Origin: CAZIHO01 sp964538875
GTDB taxonomy: Bacteria; Pseudomonadota; Gammaproteobacteria; Chromatiales; Chromatiaceae
Assembly (NCBI GenBank): GCA_964538875.1
Contig: CAZIHO010000014.1
Span: 1 to 43,484 of the forward strand
Direction: 5' to 3'
Length of the DNA stretch: 43,484 nt
In this document: in pieces, positions 32,664 through 42,208 of the stretch
Layout: every line of letters begins with the position of its first letter
Numbering within the stretch: the first letter of the stretch is position 1
Notes under the pieces: model-generated
The model's input: the letters and a program-made list of their open reading frames with translations, nothing else
Database searches by the model: none
What the model was told of the DNA's origin: nothing
Program-made: the position numbers and the translations under genes

Positions 32664-33821
32664 ATGGAATTTCCAGACTACCGGGAGCGGGGTATCGTCA
32701 ACCTCATGGGGTCCCTGTCCCTGGGCATGGGTGGACCTGGGCGGGGTTACCCGCCGCTGGACCTGCTGCCCCCGGAACGGGTGGCCAAGGCGCGCAATCT
32801 GCTGCTGTTGGTGATCGACGGGCTGGGGTTCCAGTTCCTCAAGGAGCGGTCGCCGGACGCCTGGCTGGCGCGGCATCTGGCGGGCCGGCTCAGCTCGGTG
32901 GCGCCGCCCACCACCGCCGCCGCCGTCACCTGCTTTCTCACCGGCCAGGCTCCCGCCCAACATGGTTTTACCGGCTGGTTCACCTGGCTGCGGGAATTGG
33001 GCGCGGTCACCACGGTGTTGCCCTTTCAGACCCGGCATGGTGGCCTGGATTTGTCCGGGGTGGCGCCCGGCCCCCTGGCCCTGTCCGGGTCCGGGCCCCT
33101 GTTCGATCTGATACCCAGGGAATGCCATGTGCTGAACCCGGCCAGCATCGCTTTTTCTCCCTTTAGCCGCGCCTTCGCCGGCCAGGCGCAATTGCACCCC
33201 TACGCCAGCCTGGATGAGTTTCTGGAGCGGATCTCCGGCATCCTGACGCCGCCGGGACGCCGCTATCTGTACGCCTACTGGCCCTTCTTCGATTACCTGG
33301 CCCACGACCAGGGCGTGGGCAGTCTGGCGGCCCGGCGCCATTTCGACCTGCTGGACGCGGCTCTGGAGGACCTGCGGCACCGTCTGACGGGCAGCGATAC
33401 CCTAATGGTCATCAGCGCCGATCACGGCTTCATTGATTCACCAGCAGACCGGCACAGCCATCTGGCGGAGCACCCGGAGTTGGCCCGCTGTCTGACCCTG
33501 CCCCTGTGCGGGGAACCCCGCTGCCTGTTTTGCTATGTCCGGCCGGGGGCGGCGGCGGATTTCGAGGCCTATGTGGGGTCCCAACTGGGGGAGCGGGCGG
33601 AGCTGTTCCACAGCCGGGAGTTGGTGGAGCGGGGTCTGTTCGGCTTGGAACCCCTGGACCCGCGCCTGGGGGAGCGGGTTGGGGATTACACCCTGGTGAT
33701 GCGGGACAATTACCTGTTCAAGGACCGTCTGCCCAGCGAAAAGCCCTATCACCACATCGGCGTGCATGGCGGCTTCAGCGCCGGGGAAGTCTACGTGCCC
33801 CTGATCCTGGACCAGGCCTGA
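32664..33821 (+). CDS. Alkaline phosphatase superfamily hydrolase (nucleotide pyrophosphatase/phosphodiesterase type)
   Basis: 385 residues; the ATG at 32664 with a GGGGAGA site is preferred to an in-frame GTG two codons earlier. Metal-ligand and catalytic motifs are visible: LLLVIDGLG (Asp52), APPTTAAAVTCFLTG with the nucleophilic Thr (83 or 84), QHGFTGW (His100), YWPFFDYLAHDQG, ISADHGF and HIGVHGG. These are the two-metal site of the type I phosphodiesterase/nucleotide pyrophosphatase branch. There is no signal peptide, so the enzyme is likely cytoplasmic. The substrate is unknown. An Ap4A phosphorylase gene follows convergently, but they are not an operon. Confidence 0.85.
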   Translation: MEFPDYRERGIVNLMGSLSLGMGGPGRGYPPLDLLPPERVAKARNLLLLVIDGLGFQFLKERSPDAWLARHLAGRLSSVAPPTTAAAVTCFLTGQAPAQHGFTGWFTWLRELGAVTTVLPFQTRHGGLDLSGVAPGPLALSGSGPLFDLIPRECHVLNPASIAFSPFSRAFAGQAQLHPYASLDEFLERISGILTPPGRRYLYAYWPFFDYLAHDQGVGSLAARRHFDLLDAALEDLRHRLTGSDTLMVISADHGFIDSPADRHSHLAEHPELARCLTLPLCGEPRCLFCYVRPGAAADFEAYVGSQLGERAELFHSRELVERGLFGLEPLDPRLGERVGDYTLVMRDNYLFKDRLPSEKPYHHIGVHGGFSAGEVYVPLILDQA

Positions 33822-33872
33822 GACCCTAATGGGCGGACGCCGCGAACCGCCCCCCAGGAGGCTGGGGCTCGT

Positions 33873-34766
33873 TCAATAGCCGGCGCCGACCTCGGTCAGG
33901 AGCCGGAACGGACCCAGGCGGCTGATTTGCTCCAGGGCCGCCGGGCAGGGCACGAACAGGGACCCGGCGAAGCCCAGGGCGTTGACCGATACCCCGGCGA
34001 AGCTTTCCCGGCGGCGCGGCACCAGCAGCATCCAATGGCGGCGCAGCAACAGATTGTAGGGTGCGCCCTGCCAGAGTTCCCCGTCCCGCACCAGGGCCAC
34101 GATGGCCACTTGAGCCAACATCTCCAGATACAGACTTAATAGCAAGTCGGCGGTTTGGTCTGGCTGGCGCCAGGTGCCGGCGGGCAGGCGCCGGAAGGCG
34201 TGCCGGAACGGCAGCGCCGCCAACTGGTCTCCTTCCCCTTGCTCGAACCAGGGCTCCAGGGGCAGGTGCTCCCCAGCCAGGGGCACCAGTTGCAGATGCT
34301 TGTGGGTCTGGCTGGCGCCTGCTTCCTGGCCGCCATTGTAGAAACCCAGCCCGTCGATCTCCCCCAGCGCCGCCGCCAGGGCCGCGAAATCCCCCTGTTT
34401 CAGCAACTGTTCCTGGTGCTCAAACTGGCGGGTCACGATCAACAAGTGGTGGTCCAGCACGTTGAATTTGTTGAGCACCATCCGGTGGTTGGGTGCCCAG
34501 TCGCCCAGAGTCAGGGCCGGTTCCGGGGGCAGGAAGGGATTGGCCGGGGCGGGACCCGGGTCCGTCTGACGCGGCTTATCCGACAGGCTGGGCAGGGCGC
34601 GCACCAGAAAGCGCACGCCCTGGTCATCCAGCCAGCGCTGTTCGGTTTGGATGCGGTGCAAGGCGCCTAGCGCTTGGGCCTGGCGGCCCTGTTCCCGGAG
34701 CCGGGCCCAAAGATTGCCGGGCGGAATGAGTCGGCCCTGGCCGGGGAGTGGATTCGATGGGGGCAT
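33873..34766 (-). CDS. ATP adenylyltransferase / Ap4A phosphorylase
   Basis: 297 residues. The HIT-like (GalT/Apa2 branch) active-site motif is SQTHKHLQL with His155, His157 and Gln159. Upstream are NKFNVLDHHLLIVTRQFEHQ and GFYNGGQEAGAS, both typical of Ap4A phosphorylases. The C-terminal domain (WMLLVPRRRESFAGVSVNALGFAGSLF) is the Apa2-type C-terminal region. The enzyme splits diadenosine tetraphosphate with phosphate into ATP and ADP, controlling a stress alarmone. The start at 34766 is 46 bases from the divergent membrane-protein gene, so the two share a short promoter region. Confidence 0.9.
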   Translation of the reverse strand: MPPSNPLPGQGRLIPPGNLWARLREQGRQAQALGALHRIQTEQRWLDDQGVRFLVRALPSLSDKPRQTDPGPAPANPFLPPEPALTLGDWAPNHRMVLNKFNVLDHHLLIVTRQFEHQEQLLKQGDFAALAAALGEIDGLGFYNGGQEAGASQTHKHLQLVPLAGEHLPLEPWFEQGEGDQLAALPFRHAFRRLPAGTWRQPDQTADLLLSLYLEMLAQVAIVALVRDGELWQGAPYNLLLRRHWMLLVPRRRESFAGVSVNALGFAGSLFVPCPAALEQISRLGPFRLLTEVGAGY

Positions 34767-34812
34767 GGGGCCTACACTTAAGGTTTAACTTGGAATTTCT
34801 GGAGGAGGAGCC

Positions 34813-35214
34813 ATGGCTGACGGGGCAAGGGGCGCGACTGGCGGGCTGGTGTGGCTGAGCCGTTTCCCCTGGGTTTTCTTGGTGATCGGATACCTGATTT
34901 TCGCCCAGTCCGCTGGGCTGGATATGCGCGGCGTGCCGGGCTACGTATTTCTCGGTCTGGGCGTGGTCGTGCTGTTCGTGGAATTCTTCAAGTCCGGCGA
35001 CATCAGCGCCTGGGGATTCATGCTGGATATCTTCTGGTCGGTGGCGGCGGTGACGGTGGTGGCGGTGCTCTTGACCCACCTGTATCTGCGCTCCGGCTGG
35101 GAGGGCATCACTTTCTTCCACTGGTTTGGCTGCGCCGTGGTGTACGGTGACGCCCTGCTGAGCCCCTTCAATTCCTTCCGCACCGGGCTGCGCAATATCG
35201 ACGTGCACGGCTGA
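34813..35214 (+). CDS. Small membrane protein, unknown function
   Basis: 133 residues with about four hydrophobic segments (~17-33, 43-60, 67-92 and 100-117) and a soluble C-terminus (LLSPFNSFRTGLRNIDVHG). FFKSGDISAWGFMLDIFWSVAAVTVV and HWFGCAVVYGDALLSP look conserved, but I cannot assign a family. The ribosome site is very strong (GGAGGAGGAG). It stands alone, divergent from the Ap4A phosphorylase gene and followed by the convergent porin gene. Confidence 0.75.
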   Translation: MADGARGATGGLVWLSRFPWVFLVIGYLIFAQSAGLDMRGVPGYVFLGLGVVVLFVEFFKSGDISAWGFMLDIFWSVAAVTVVAVLLTHLYLRSGWEGITFFHWFGCAVVYGDALLSPFNSFRTGLRNIDVHG

Positions 35215-35281
35215 GTTCCGGACCGGCAAGGTGGGTTTGGGTTCCCCGGTCCGGGCCGGGGAATCCAGCGGGCCAGGTGAG

Positions 35282-36577
35282 CTAGAACCGCTTGCTGACG
35301 CCTACACCCACGAAATCGACGGTGAGTTCGTATTGACCATTGAGCGCCGTGGTGCCGTTGGGATCGGTGCTGGTGGACGGGTCGAAGGTCTTGCTGGCCT
35401 GGTAGTCCCGGTCGTCGAACTGCACGTGCATATAGGCCGCCTCCACTTCCCAGCCATCTGGTAAGCGGTGGGCCAGGCCGACGCTATACAGATGCCGGTT
35501 GTCGTCCGGCACCCGGCCGCTGAAAAAGAGGTCGTTTTCGCAGGTTTCGTCGTAGCTATAGCCCAGGCGCAACTGGGTGTTGGCGGTGAGGTTGTAGCTC
35601 AGGCCGACCTTGTACGCATTGGAGTCTTGCCAATAGTTGTCGCTGGACAGGATGGTCTGGCCCGTGGCATTGGATTTGAACTCCACGGTGTCGAAACTGC
35701 TCCAGCCGGTGCGGGACATATCCAGTTCCACCGCCAACTGGTCGTTGAAAGCGTACCGGGCCCCCAGTTGCAACCGCCAGGGCAAGGGCACTTCGCCATC
35801 GACGGACTGGGTGCCAAGGCCTACGGCGGCCAATATCGGACTGCTGGTGGACAGGGTGCCGTGGCCCTCCAGGGTCGCGGACGAATGGTAGCTGGCGCCC
35901 AGGGTCAGGGGGCCGTTGTTGTACATCAAGCCCAGATTCCAGCCGAACCCATCGCCGTTCTTGCTGCTGATTTCCACCGCGCCGGTGTCAAAGCCCATCT
36001 TGCGCAGATCGTAATAGTCGAAACCCGCCGAGGCGCTCAGGTTGGGATTGATCCGGTAGGCCAGAGTCGGCGTGAAGTTGATCACTTCCATCTTGGTCTG
36101 GGTGGGGTGGAAGGTGCCGGCGGGCAGGGAAATGCCGGGCAGGCCGGTGGGGATGGCCTGGGACAGGGCGGGAAAGGTGCCGATCTCCCAATAGGTTTCC
36201 AGGCCGAACTGGCTGTTGACGTTGAATCCCAACGACCAGTCCGAATTGATCTTCAGCATGGCCTGTAGGGCCGGAACGAATATCGCGTCCTCGCCCTGGC
36301 CCTCATGGGTGCCACTGGCGGTGGTGACCTTGCCGTCCGGGAAGATGAATAGGGTGGCGGCGGTGAGCGCGGACTGAGTCTGGAATCCCATGGCTGCGGC
36401 GTTATAGGCGATGGCGCCCAGGTCGGTGGGGTTGGCCACCATGGCGTTGGCGAGGCCGATGCCGGCCACCGACAACTCGGCCACCTGGAATGCCGCCGCT
36501 TGGAGGCCCGGCGTGACCACCGTCAGGGCCCCGGCAAGGGCGGCCCGGACGGATAAGGCTATTGGGTCATTGGACAT
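35282..36577 (-). CDS. FadL/OmpP1/TodX-family outer-membrane transport protein
   Basis: 431 residues. A signal-like N-terminus ends near LQAAAF. The mature start AAFQVAELSVAGIGLANAMVANPTDLGAIAYNAAAM has the FadL signature of an N-terminal plug with NPA-like residues. A long amphipathic beta-strand pattern follows (SLGFNVNSQFGLE, YRINPNLSASAGFDYYDLRKMGFD, WRLQLGARYAFNDQLAVELDMSRTGW), with a C-terminal strand ending in Phe (VGVGVSKRF) for BAM assembly. Members take up long-chain fatty acids or hydrophobic compounds across the outer membrane; the substrate here is unknown. It is a single gene with its own 330-base upstream region. Confidence 0.93.
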   Translation of the reverse strand: MSNDPIALSVRAALAGALTVVTPGLQAAAFQVAELSVAGIGLANAMVANPTDLGAIAYNAAAMGFQTQSALTAATLFIFPDGKVTTASGTHEGQGEDAIFVPALQAMLKINSDWSLGFNVNSQFGLETYWEIGTFPALSQAIPTGLPGISLPAGTFHPTQTKMEVINFTPTLAYRINPNLSASAGFDYYDLRKMGFDTGAVEISSKNGDGFGWNLGLMYNNGPLTLGASYHSSATLEGHGTLSTSSPILAAVGLGTQSVDGEVPLPWRLQLGARYAFNDQLAVELDMSRTGWSSFDTVEFKSNATGQTILSSDNYWQDSNAYKVGLSYNLTANTQLRLGYSYDETCENDLFFSGRVPDDNRHLYSVGLAHRLPDGWEVEAAYMHVQFDDRDYQASKTFDPSTSTDPNGTTALNGQYELTVDFVGVGVSKRF

Positions 36578-36905
36578 GGATTTCCCTTACTTTGAATCGT
36601 TGACTACGGCTAAGCCAGCCCTAGGGGTCCGGGAGTCTCGCCCCCCGCGTCCGGGTCACCGGCATGAAACCCACGTCGGCCGAGGCTAAAATAACTTAAG
36701 TGATTGCCACTGTATATTCCGGTGTATTGCATCGGCGACAGCGGCTTTCCTCCCGGCGCAAACCAGTTAACATCCCGGGTACCGGCCGGTTGCCGTCCTG
36801 ACCCCCCTGGTAGGACGAACATCCCGTACCCTTGGCGTTGTGCCGACGGCCGGCCGCCCCGCCGCACCTATACCCCAATCGAGCTAGACCAAGAGTAGAT
36901 CGCCC
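36578..36905. other. Divergent 328-base region between the porin and LTA-synthase-like genes
   Basis: Contains an AT-rich island (36686-36730) with TATATT at 36713-36718, the best place for promoters in either direction, but no -35 at good spacing. A weak sigma-28-like arrangement (TAAAATAA-N11-GCCACTGT) is also there and is not convincing. AACATCCCG occurs twice (36768 and ~36817). No gene is visible. Confidence 0.4.
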
Positions 36906-38714
36906 TTGAGTAATCCTGCTGACACCTCCGAGCAGCCAGGCGCCCCAATCGGCGCGGCCAGCCGGAACGGCGTCCAAACCAGCGGCGGGCGCTTTTGGCA
37001 TCGATTAGCCCGGGGGCTTACCTTGGCGGTCGCGCTGCTGTTGGGCTACGCGGCCTGGATCGAACCCGGTTGGTACGCCGGCCTATTCGCCCTTAATCTG
37101 GTGGTGCTGGCCTACCTGCCAGTTTACCTGTTGACCCGGCGCCCCTGGTTCGCCGTGCTGGTGGCTAGCTTGCCCCTGGTCGCCGTCTACCTGATCTCCC
37201 GGGTCAAGTGGCACTTTTTACAGACGCCGCTGCTATTTTTCGACGCCCGCTACTTGACCGGCACCAACCTGTTCGACGTGGCCATCGTCTACGTGTCCCT
37301 GAGCATCGGCATCGGCGTGACCTTGGTGCTGATGCTGGCCATGCTGGCGCTGGTGTACCGGCAGGACCGCCCCCACAGCCAGCTGCATTGGCCGTCCGTG
37401 GTGGTCTGGCTGTTTCTATGGCCGCCCGCCCATCTGCTCTACCAGCGGTTGGCGGCCCATGATTTCAGCAGCACCGCCAACCCCTGGGAAGTCATGGCGG
37501 CCTACGACCGGGTATTCGAGTCCTTCTTCATGTCCGCTGTGCACCGGGAACCCCTGTTGCAGCCCGTGGCCGCCGAATTCGGCCCCCTGACCCAGAGCCT
37601 GCCCGCCAAGCCGCCAGCGGTGCTGCCGGATCTAGTGGCGGTGTTGCAGGAAAGCGCGTTTGATCCCAATCGCCTGCTGGGCTTTTGTGCCAAGGATGCC
37701 TGCGCCAATCCCAGGTTCTTCGCCGCGCCGGTGCGGGGCGATCTCCAGGTGCATACCTTTGGCGGCGGCACCTGGATGTCTGAGTTTGCCTTTTTAGTGG
37801 GATTGCCCCATAAGAATCTAGGGCCGTCTGGGTATTACACGCCCCATACCATGCTGGGGCGGGTGTGGCATTCGCTACCCCGCTATCTGCATCAGTTGGG
37901 TTACGCGACCCTGGCCATCTATCCCATCGAGGGTGGCTTCATCAACGCCCGGGCCTTTTACGAGTCCATCGGCTTCGACGAATTTCTAGACTTGACGGAA
38001 ATCGGCTTGCATGACGAAAAGTATTCGCTGCATGTGCCAGACAAGGAGCTATTCGACGCCTTTCTAGGTCAATTGCCTGAGATCCGGGCCCGGCATCCCC
38101 GCAAACCCCTGTTTATTTTCCTGCTCACCCTGGCCCAGCACGGGCCCCATGGCGATATGTATCTGCCGCCCCACACCTTGCCCCATCCGCGCATACCCGC
38201 CGATTACCCGCTGAACGAGCGGCTGGCACTGACCGACTACCTGCGCCGTATGGATGTGGGCGCCAGGGCCCAGGACGAGTTGCGGAACGCCTTGGAGAAG
38301 AGTTCTAAGCAGGCGGGCCGGCGCCTCCTCTATCTGCATTGGGGGGATCATCATCCGGGGTTGTCCGGGGATCTCCGCAAGGACGACTTTACCCTGGACG
38401 ACGCCGAGTACACCACCTACTTCAGCCTCACCGGCGCGGACCGGCGCAACCTGGAGCCGGCCCTGCTGGCCCAGCGGCTGGACATCGCCTACCTCTCCAC
38501 CCTGTTGCTCAAGGCCGCCGGGCTGCCCCTGGATCCGGTGTTCCAACTGCGGTTAGAGGCCTGGCGCCAATGCCAGGGCCGCTATTTCAACTGCGACCAG
38601 CCCATCATCGGGCGTCTGCACCGGCTGTTGATCGGCCAAGGGTTATTGAAGGTATCCGGCCCGCCAGCCGCGGAATCCAGCGTGGAAGCGGCCAGTGATG
38701 ACCAGCCCCCCTAG
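36906..38714 (+). CDS. LTA synthase / phosphoglycerol transferase-like membrane sulfatase-fold enzyme
   Basis: 602 residues. Four or five N-terminal membrane helices (~33-175) are followed by a periplasmic sulfatase-fold domain. This carries LVAVLQESAFDPNRL (metal-binding Glu), GGGTWMSEFAFLVGLP with the probable Thr289 nucleophile, FIFLLTLAQHGPH and LHWGDHHPG. That is the layout of LtaS and of OpgB/MdoB-type phosphoglycerol transferases. In a Gram-negative it probably adds phosphoglycerol or phosphoethanolamine-like groups to periplasmic glucans or surface glycolipids. The TTG start at 36906 has only a poor ribosome site, and no better start is available until Leu codons ~40 residues on. It stands alone. 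Confidence 0.8.
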   Translation: MSNPADTSEQPGAPIGAASRNGVQTSGGRFWHRLARGLTLAVALLLGYAAWIEPGWYAGLFALNLVVLAYLPVYLLTRRPWFAVLVASLPLVAVYLISRVKWHFLQTPLLFFDARYLTGTNLFDVAIVYVSLSIGIGVTLVLMLAMLALVYRQDRPHSQLHWPSVVVWLFLWPPAHLLYQRLAAHDFSSTANPWEVMAAYDRVFESFFMSAVHREPLLQPVAAEFGPLTQSLPAKPPAVLPDLVAVLQESAFDPNRLLGFCAKDACANPRFFAAPVRGDLQVHTFGGGTWMSEFAFLVGLPHKNLGPSGYYTPHTMLGRVWHSLPRYLHQLGYATLAIYPIEGGFINARAFYESIGFDEFLDLTEIGLHDEKYSLHVPDKELFDAFLGQLPEIRARHPRKPLFIFLLTLAQHGPHGDMYLPPHTLPHPRIPADYPLNERLALTDYLRRMDVGARAQDELRNALEKSSKQAGRRLLYLHWGDHHPGLSGDLRKDDFTLDDAEYTTYFSLTGADRRNLEPALLAQRLDIAYLSTLLLKAAGLPLDPVFQLRLEAWRQCQGRYFNCDQPIIGRLHRLLIGQGLLKVSGPPAAESSVEAASDDQPP

Positions 38715-38772
38715 GGGCGCGGGCAAGCAGTAACGGCTCCGGGCGGCGGGAGCAGGCCGGTGATGCTGGCGA

Positions 38773-38800
38773 CCCGCGACCCGGTTCAGCGGGTCGCGGG
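38773..38800. terminator. Strong bidirectional hairpin between convergent genes
   Basis: CCCGCGACCC (38773-38782) and GGGTCGCGGG (38791-38800) form a perfect 10-bp stem with an 8-base loop. It lies 58 bases after the LTA-synthase-like stop and 8 bases past the aminotransferase stop. No T-run follows; the stem strength and convergent position support a terminator for both. Confidence 0.6.
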
Positions 38801-38808
38801 GCAGGGGG

Positions 38809-39993
38809 CTAGCCCAGAACCTTCTCGATCCGGTCCAGGGCCTTGGTCAGGTTTTCCATGCTGGTGGCGATGGACAGACGCAGGTGGCCGGCCAGACCGA
38901 ACGCGGTGCCCGGCACCAGCGCCACTTCCGCCTGGTTCAGCAGATATTCCGCCAGCTCCAGATCGTTGTGCACGCCGGGCACCTTGGCCAAGGCCTGCTG
39001 CACGCCGGGGAACACGTAGAAGGTGCCGTCCGTCTCCAGGCATTCCACGCCGGGGATCCGGTTCAGGCGCCCCACTACATAGTCATGACGCTCCTTGAAG
39101 GCCTTGACCATCATCTGGATGCAGTCCTGGGGACCCTCGATGGCCGCCTGGGCCGCCACCTGGGCGATGGAGGTGGCATTGGAGGTGCTCTGGGACTGGA
39201 CCTTGGTCATGGCCTTGATGATTTCCACGGGGCCGCCGGCGTAGCCGATGCGCCAGCCGGTCATGGAGTAGGCCTTGGACACGCCATTCAGCACCAGGGT
39301 GCGGTCGTACAGGTCCGGGCAGGCGTTGAGGATATTCACGAACGGGTCGCTGCTCCAGCGGATGTGCTCGTACATATCGTCGGTGGCGATGATGATGCGC
39401 GGATGTTCCCGCAGCACCGCGCCCAGGGCCGCCAATTCATGCTTGGAATAGGACATGCCGGTGGGGTTGGAGGGGCTGTTGATGACCACCAGCCGGGTCT
39501 TGGCGGTGATGGCCGAGGCCAGTTGCTGGGCGCTGATCTTGAAGCGCTGCTCGGCAGTGGCATGCACGAACACCGGTACACCGCCGGCCAGCAGGGCCAT
39601 GTCCGGGTAGGACACCCAGTAGGGGCTGGGGATGATGACCTCGTCGCCCGGATCCAGCAACGCCTGGGCCAGATTGAAAAAGCTCTGCTTACCGCCGCAG
39701 GACACCAGGATCTGCTCCGGCTTGTAGGTAAAGCCGTTCTCGCGCTGGAATTTTTCGACGATGGCCTTTTTCAGGGAGGGTGTGCCATCCACTGCGGTAT
39801 ATTTGGTGAACCCATCCCGGATTGCCTTGATGGCGGCTTCCTTGATGTGGTCCGGGGTATCGAAATCCGGTTCGCCAGCCCCAAGGCCCACCACATCCCG
39901 TCCTTCCGCCTTGAGCGCCTTGGCGCGGGCATCGACGGCGAGGGTGGGGGAAGGCTTGACCGCTTGCACGCGGGAAGAAAGTTTGATGCTCAT
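38809..39993 (-). CDS. Class I pyridoxal-phosphate aminotransferase, aspartate aminotransferase type
   Basis: 394 residues from the ATG at 39993; the frame is open a further 246 bases upstream, but MSIKLSSRVQAVKPSPTLAVDARAKALKAEG is the normal N-terminus. Motifs: VVGLGAGEPDFDTPDHIKEAAIKAI, NSPSNPTGMSYSK, DDMYEHI and the PLP-lysine region NGVSKAYSMTGWRIGYAGG. The C-terminal Arg is in GHLRLSIATS. This is the subgroup Igamma (AspC/AatA) type found in many bacteria, converting aspartate and 2-oxoglutarate to oxaloacetate and glutamate. It is divergent from uvrB with a 112-base shared region. Confidence 0.93.
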   Translation of the reverse strand: MSIKLSSRVQAVKPSPTLAVDARAKALKAEGRDVVGLGAGEPDFDTPDHIKEAAIKAIRDGFTKYTAVDGTPSLKKAIVEKFQRENGFTYKPEQILVSCGGKQSFFNLAQALLDPGDEVIIPSPYWVSYPDMALLAGGVPVFVHATAEQRFKISAQQLASAITAKTRLVVINSPSNPTGMSYSKHELAALGAVLREHPRIIIATDDMYEHIRWSSDPFVNILNACPDLYDRTLVLNGVSKAYSMTGWRIGYAGGPVEIIKAMTKVQSQSTSNATSIAQVAAQAAIEGPQDCIQMMVKAFKERHDYVVGRLNRIPGVECLETDGTFYVFPGVQQALAKVPGVHNDLELAEYLLNQAEVALVPGTAFGLAGHLRLSIATSMENLTKALDRIEKVLG

Positions 39994-40105
39994 GGGCAAG
40001 GCTCGCAACAAGTGGGTGGGAGAGGCGGTTCCGGCCTCTGTGGGCCGAACCTGGTAAGAAACAACCGCTAATGATAGCCAATCCGGCCTGACAACTGAAT
40101 TCTTG

Positions 40106-42112
40106 ATGGACAAACCCATGCAATTGGTGGCGCCGTTCGCCCCCGCCGGCGACCAGCCAGCCGCCATCGAGCGGCTCCTGAGCGGGCTGCGGGACGGCGA
40201 GGCGGGTATGACGCTGCTCGGGGTGACGGGTTCTGGCAAGACTTACACCATCGCTAACCTGATCCAAGAATTGCAGCGCCCGACCCTGATCATGGCCCAC
40301 AACAAGACTCTGGCGGCCCAGTTGTACGGGGAAATGCGGGACTTTTTTCCCCATAACGCCGTCGAATATTTTGTTTCTTATTACGACTATTACCAGCCGG
40401 AAGCCTATGTGCCGGCGTCCGATACCTATATCGAAAAGGACGCCAGCATCAACGAACACATTGAACAGATGCGCCTGTCCGCCACCAAGGCCCTATTGGA
40501 GCGGAGGGATGTCATCATCGTCGCCACCGTGTCGGCCATTTACGGCCTGGGGGACCCCCAGTCCTACCTGAGCATGGTGCTGCACTTGAGCCGGGGTGAC
40601 CGGGTGGATCAGCGCTTTCTGCTGCGTCGTCTGGCGGCGCTCCAGTACAAACGCAACGACCTGGAACTGCAGCGCGCCGGTTACCGGGTCAAGGGCGAGG
40701 TACTGGACATCTATCCGGCCGAATCAGACGCGGAGGCGCTGCGGGTGTCCCTGTTCGACGAGGAGATCGAGTCCCTGACCCTGTTCGATCCCCTCACTGG
40801 CGCGGTACTGCGTTCCGTGCCTCGTTACACCGTCTATCCCAAGAGCCATTACGTCACCCCCAGGGAGGTGGTCACCCGGGCGGTGGAGGACATCAAGGTT
40901 GAGTTAAAGCAGCGGCTAGAGCAGTTGCGCACCGAGAACCGGCTGGTGGAGGCCCAGCGCTTGGAGCAACGCACCCAGTATGACCTGGAGATGATGCTGG
41001 AATTGGGCTATTGCTCCGGCATAGAGAATTATTCCCGCTACCTGTCCGGGCGGGCCGCTGGCCAACCGCCGCCCACCCTGTTCGACTATTTGCCGGCGGA
41101 CGCCCTGCTAGTGATCGACGAGAGCCATGTCACCGTATCCCAGATCGGCGGCATGTACCGGGGCGACCGGTCCCGCAAGGAAAACCTGGTGGAATACGGC
41201 TTCCGGCTGCCGTCCGCGCTGGACAACCGGCCCCTGCGCTTCGAGGAATTCCAGGCCCGCCAGCCCCAGACCATCTATGTGTCCGCCACCCCCAGGGACT
41301 ATGAAATCCAGCACTCCGGCGCGGTGGTGGAGCAGGTGGTGCGGCCCACCGGGTTGGTGGACCCCCTGGTGGAGGTGCGTCCCGCCACCAGCCAGGTGGA
41401 CGACTTGCTGTCGGAAATCCATCGCACCCTGGCCCTGGGGGACCGGGTGCTGGTCACCACCCTGACCAAGCGCATGGCCGAGGACCTGACCGAATATCTG
41501 AACGACCAGGGCATCCGGGTGCGGTATCTCCACTCGGACGTGGAGACGGTGGAGCGGGTGGAAATCATCCGGGATCTCCGGCTCGGTAAGTTCGACGTAC
41601 TGGTGGGGATCAACCTGCTGCGGGAAGGCTTGGACATGCCGGAGGTGTCCCTGGTGGCCATTCTGGACGCGGACAAGGAGGGTTTCCTGCGCTCCGAGGG
41701 CGCCCTGATCCAGACCATGGGCCGCGCCGCCCGCAACCTCAACGGCCGCGCCATCCTGTATGGAGACCGCATGACCGGCTCCATGGAACGGGCCATCGCC
41801 GAAACGGACCGGCGCCGGGCTAAGCAAGTGGCCCATAACCAGGCCATGGGCATCACGCCCCAGACGATTCGCAAGGCGGTGGCGGACATCATGGAATCCG
41901 GCGCGCCCGGTGCACCCATGCCACCCCGCCAATACGCCAAGGTGGCGGATGAAGCCGCCGCCTACGCGGCCCTCACGCCCCAACAATTGGCGAAGAAAAT
42001 CAAGGCTCTGGAAAAGACCATGTACCAGCATGCCCGCAACCTGGAATTCGAGGACGCAGCCCGGTTGCGGGACCAGATTCGGGACCTGGAAGCCAAGGTA
42101 TTGGCCGCCTGA
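40106..42112 (+). CDS. uvrB: Excinuclease ABC subunit B
   Basis: 668 residues from the ATG at 40106 (a TTG directly before it is ignored). FAPAGDQPAAIERLLSGL and Walker A LLGVTGSGKTYTIANLI are followed by the beta-hairpin VSYYDYYQPEAYVP that clamps damaged DNA. Also present are VIDESHVT, the helicase C-terminal motifs (GINLLREGLDMPEVSLVAILDADKEGFLRS, QTMGRAARN) and the C-terminal UVR motif (KKIKALEKTMYQHARNLEFEDAARLRDQI) that binds UvrC. All functional parts are intact. I find no clear LexA box (CTGT-N8-ACAG) in the short divergent region upstream. Mfd, its repair partner, is at 26197-29706. Confidence 0.98.
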   Translation: MDKPMQLVAPFAPAGDQPAAIERLLSGLRDGEAGMTLLGVTGSGKTYTIANLIQELQRPTLIMAHNKTLAAQLYGEMRDFFPHNAVEYFVSYYDYYQPEAYVPASDTYIEKDASINEHIEQMRLSATKALLERRDVIIVATVSAIYGLGDPQSYLSMVLHLSRGDRVDQRFLLRRLAALQYKRNDLELQRAGYRVKGEVLDIYPAESDAEALRVSLFDEEIESLTLFDPLTGAVLRSVPRYTVYPKSHYVTPREVVTRAVEDIKVELKQRLEQLRTENRLVEAQRLEQRTQYDLEMMLELGYCSGIENYSRYLSGRAAGQPPPTLFDYLPADALLVIDESHVTVSQIGGMYRGDRSRKENLVEYGFRLPSALDNRPLRFEEFQARQPQTIYVSATPRDYEIQHSGAVVEQVVRPTGLVDPLVEVRPATSQVDDLLSEIHRTLALGDRVLVTTLTKRMAEDLTEYLNDQGIRVRYLHSDVETVERVEIIRDLRLGKFDVLVGINLLREGLDMPEVSLVAILDADKEGFLRSEGALIQTMGRAARNLNGRAILYGDRMTGSMERAIAETDRRRAKQVAHNQAMGITPQTIRKAVADIMESGAPGAPMPPRQYAKVADEAAAYAALTPQQLAKKIKALEKTMYQHARNLEFEDAARLRDQIRDLEAKVLAA

Positions 42113-42208
42113 GAGCACCCTCGGCCGTTCTGCTAAGGTTGAGAGAGCAGCGGCGCTGCCGAGTGCCGCCGCCGGCGTTGCCACTTTCCACGGCAGAGAG
42201 GGCCGACC

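Noticed and set aside
36687..36715. Second FliA promoter (TAAAATAA-N11-GCCACTGT)
   Set aside because: Only TAAA and GCC match the consensus, and the flanking genes are not motility genes.
39994..40105. LexA/SOS box upstream of uvrB
   Set aside because: No CTGT-N8-ACAG or close variant found in the divergent aminotransferase/uvrB region.
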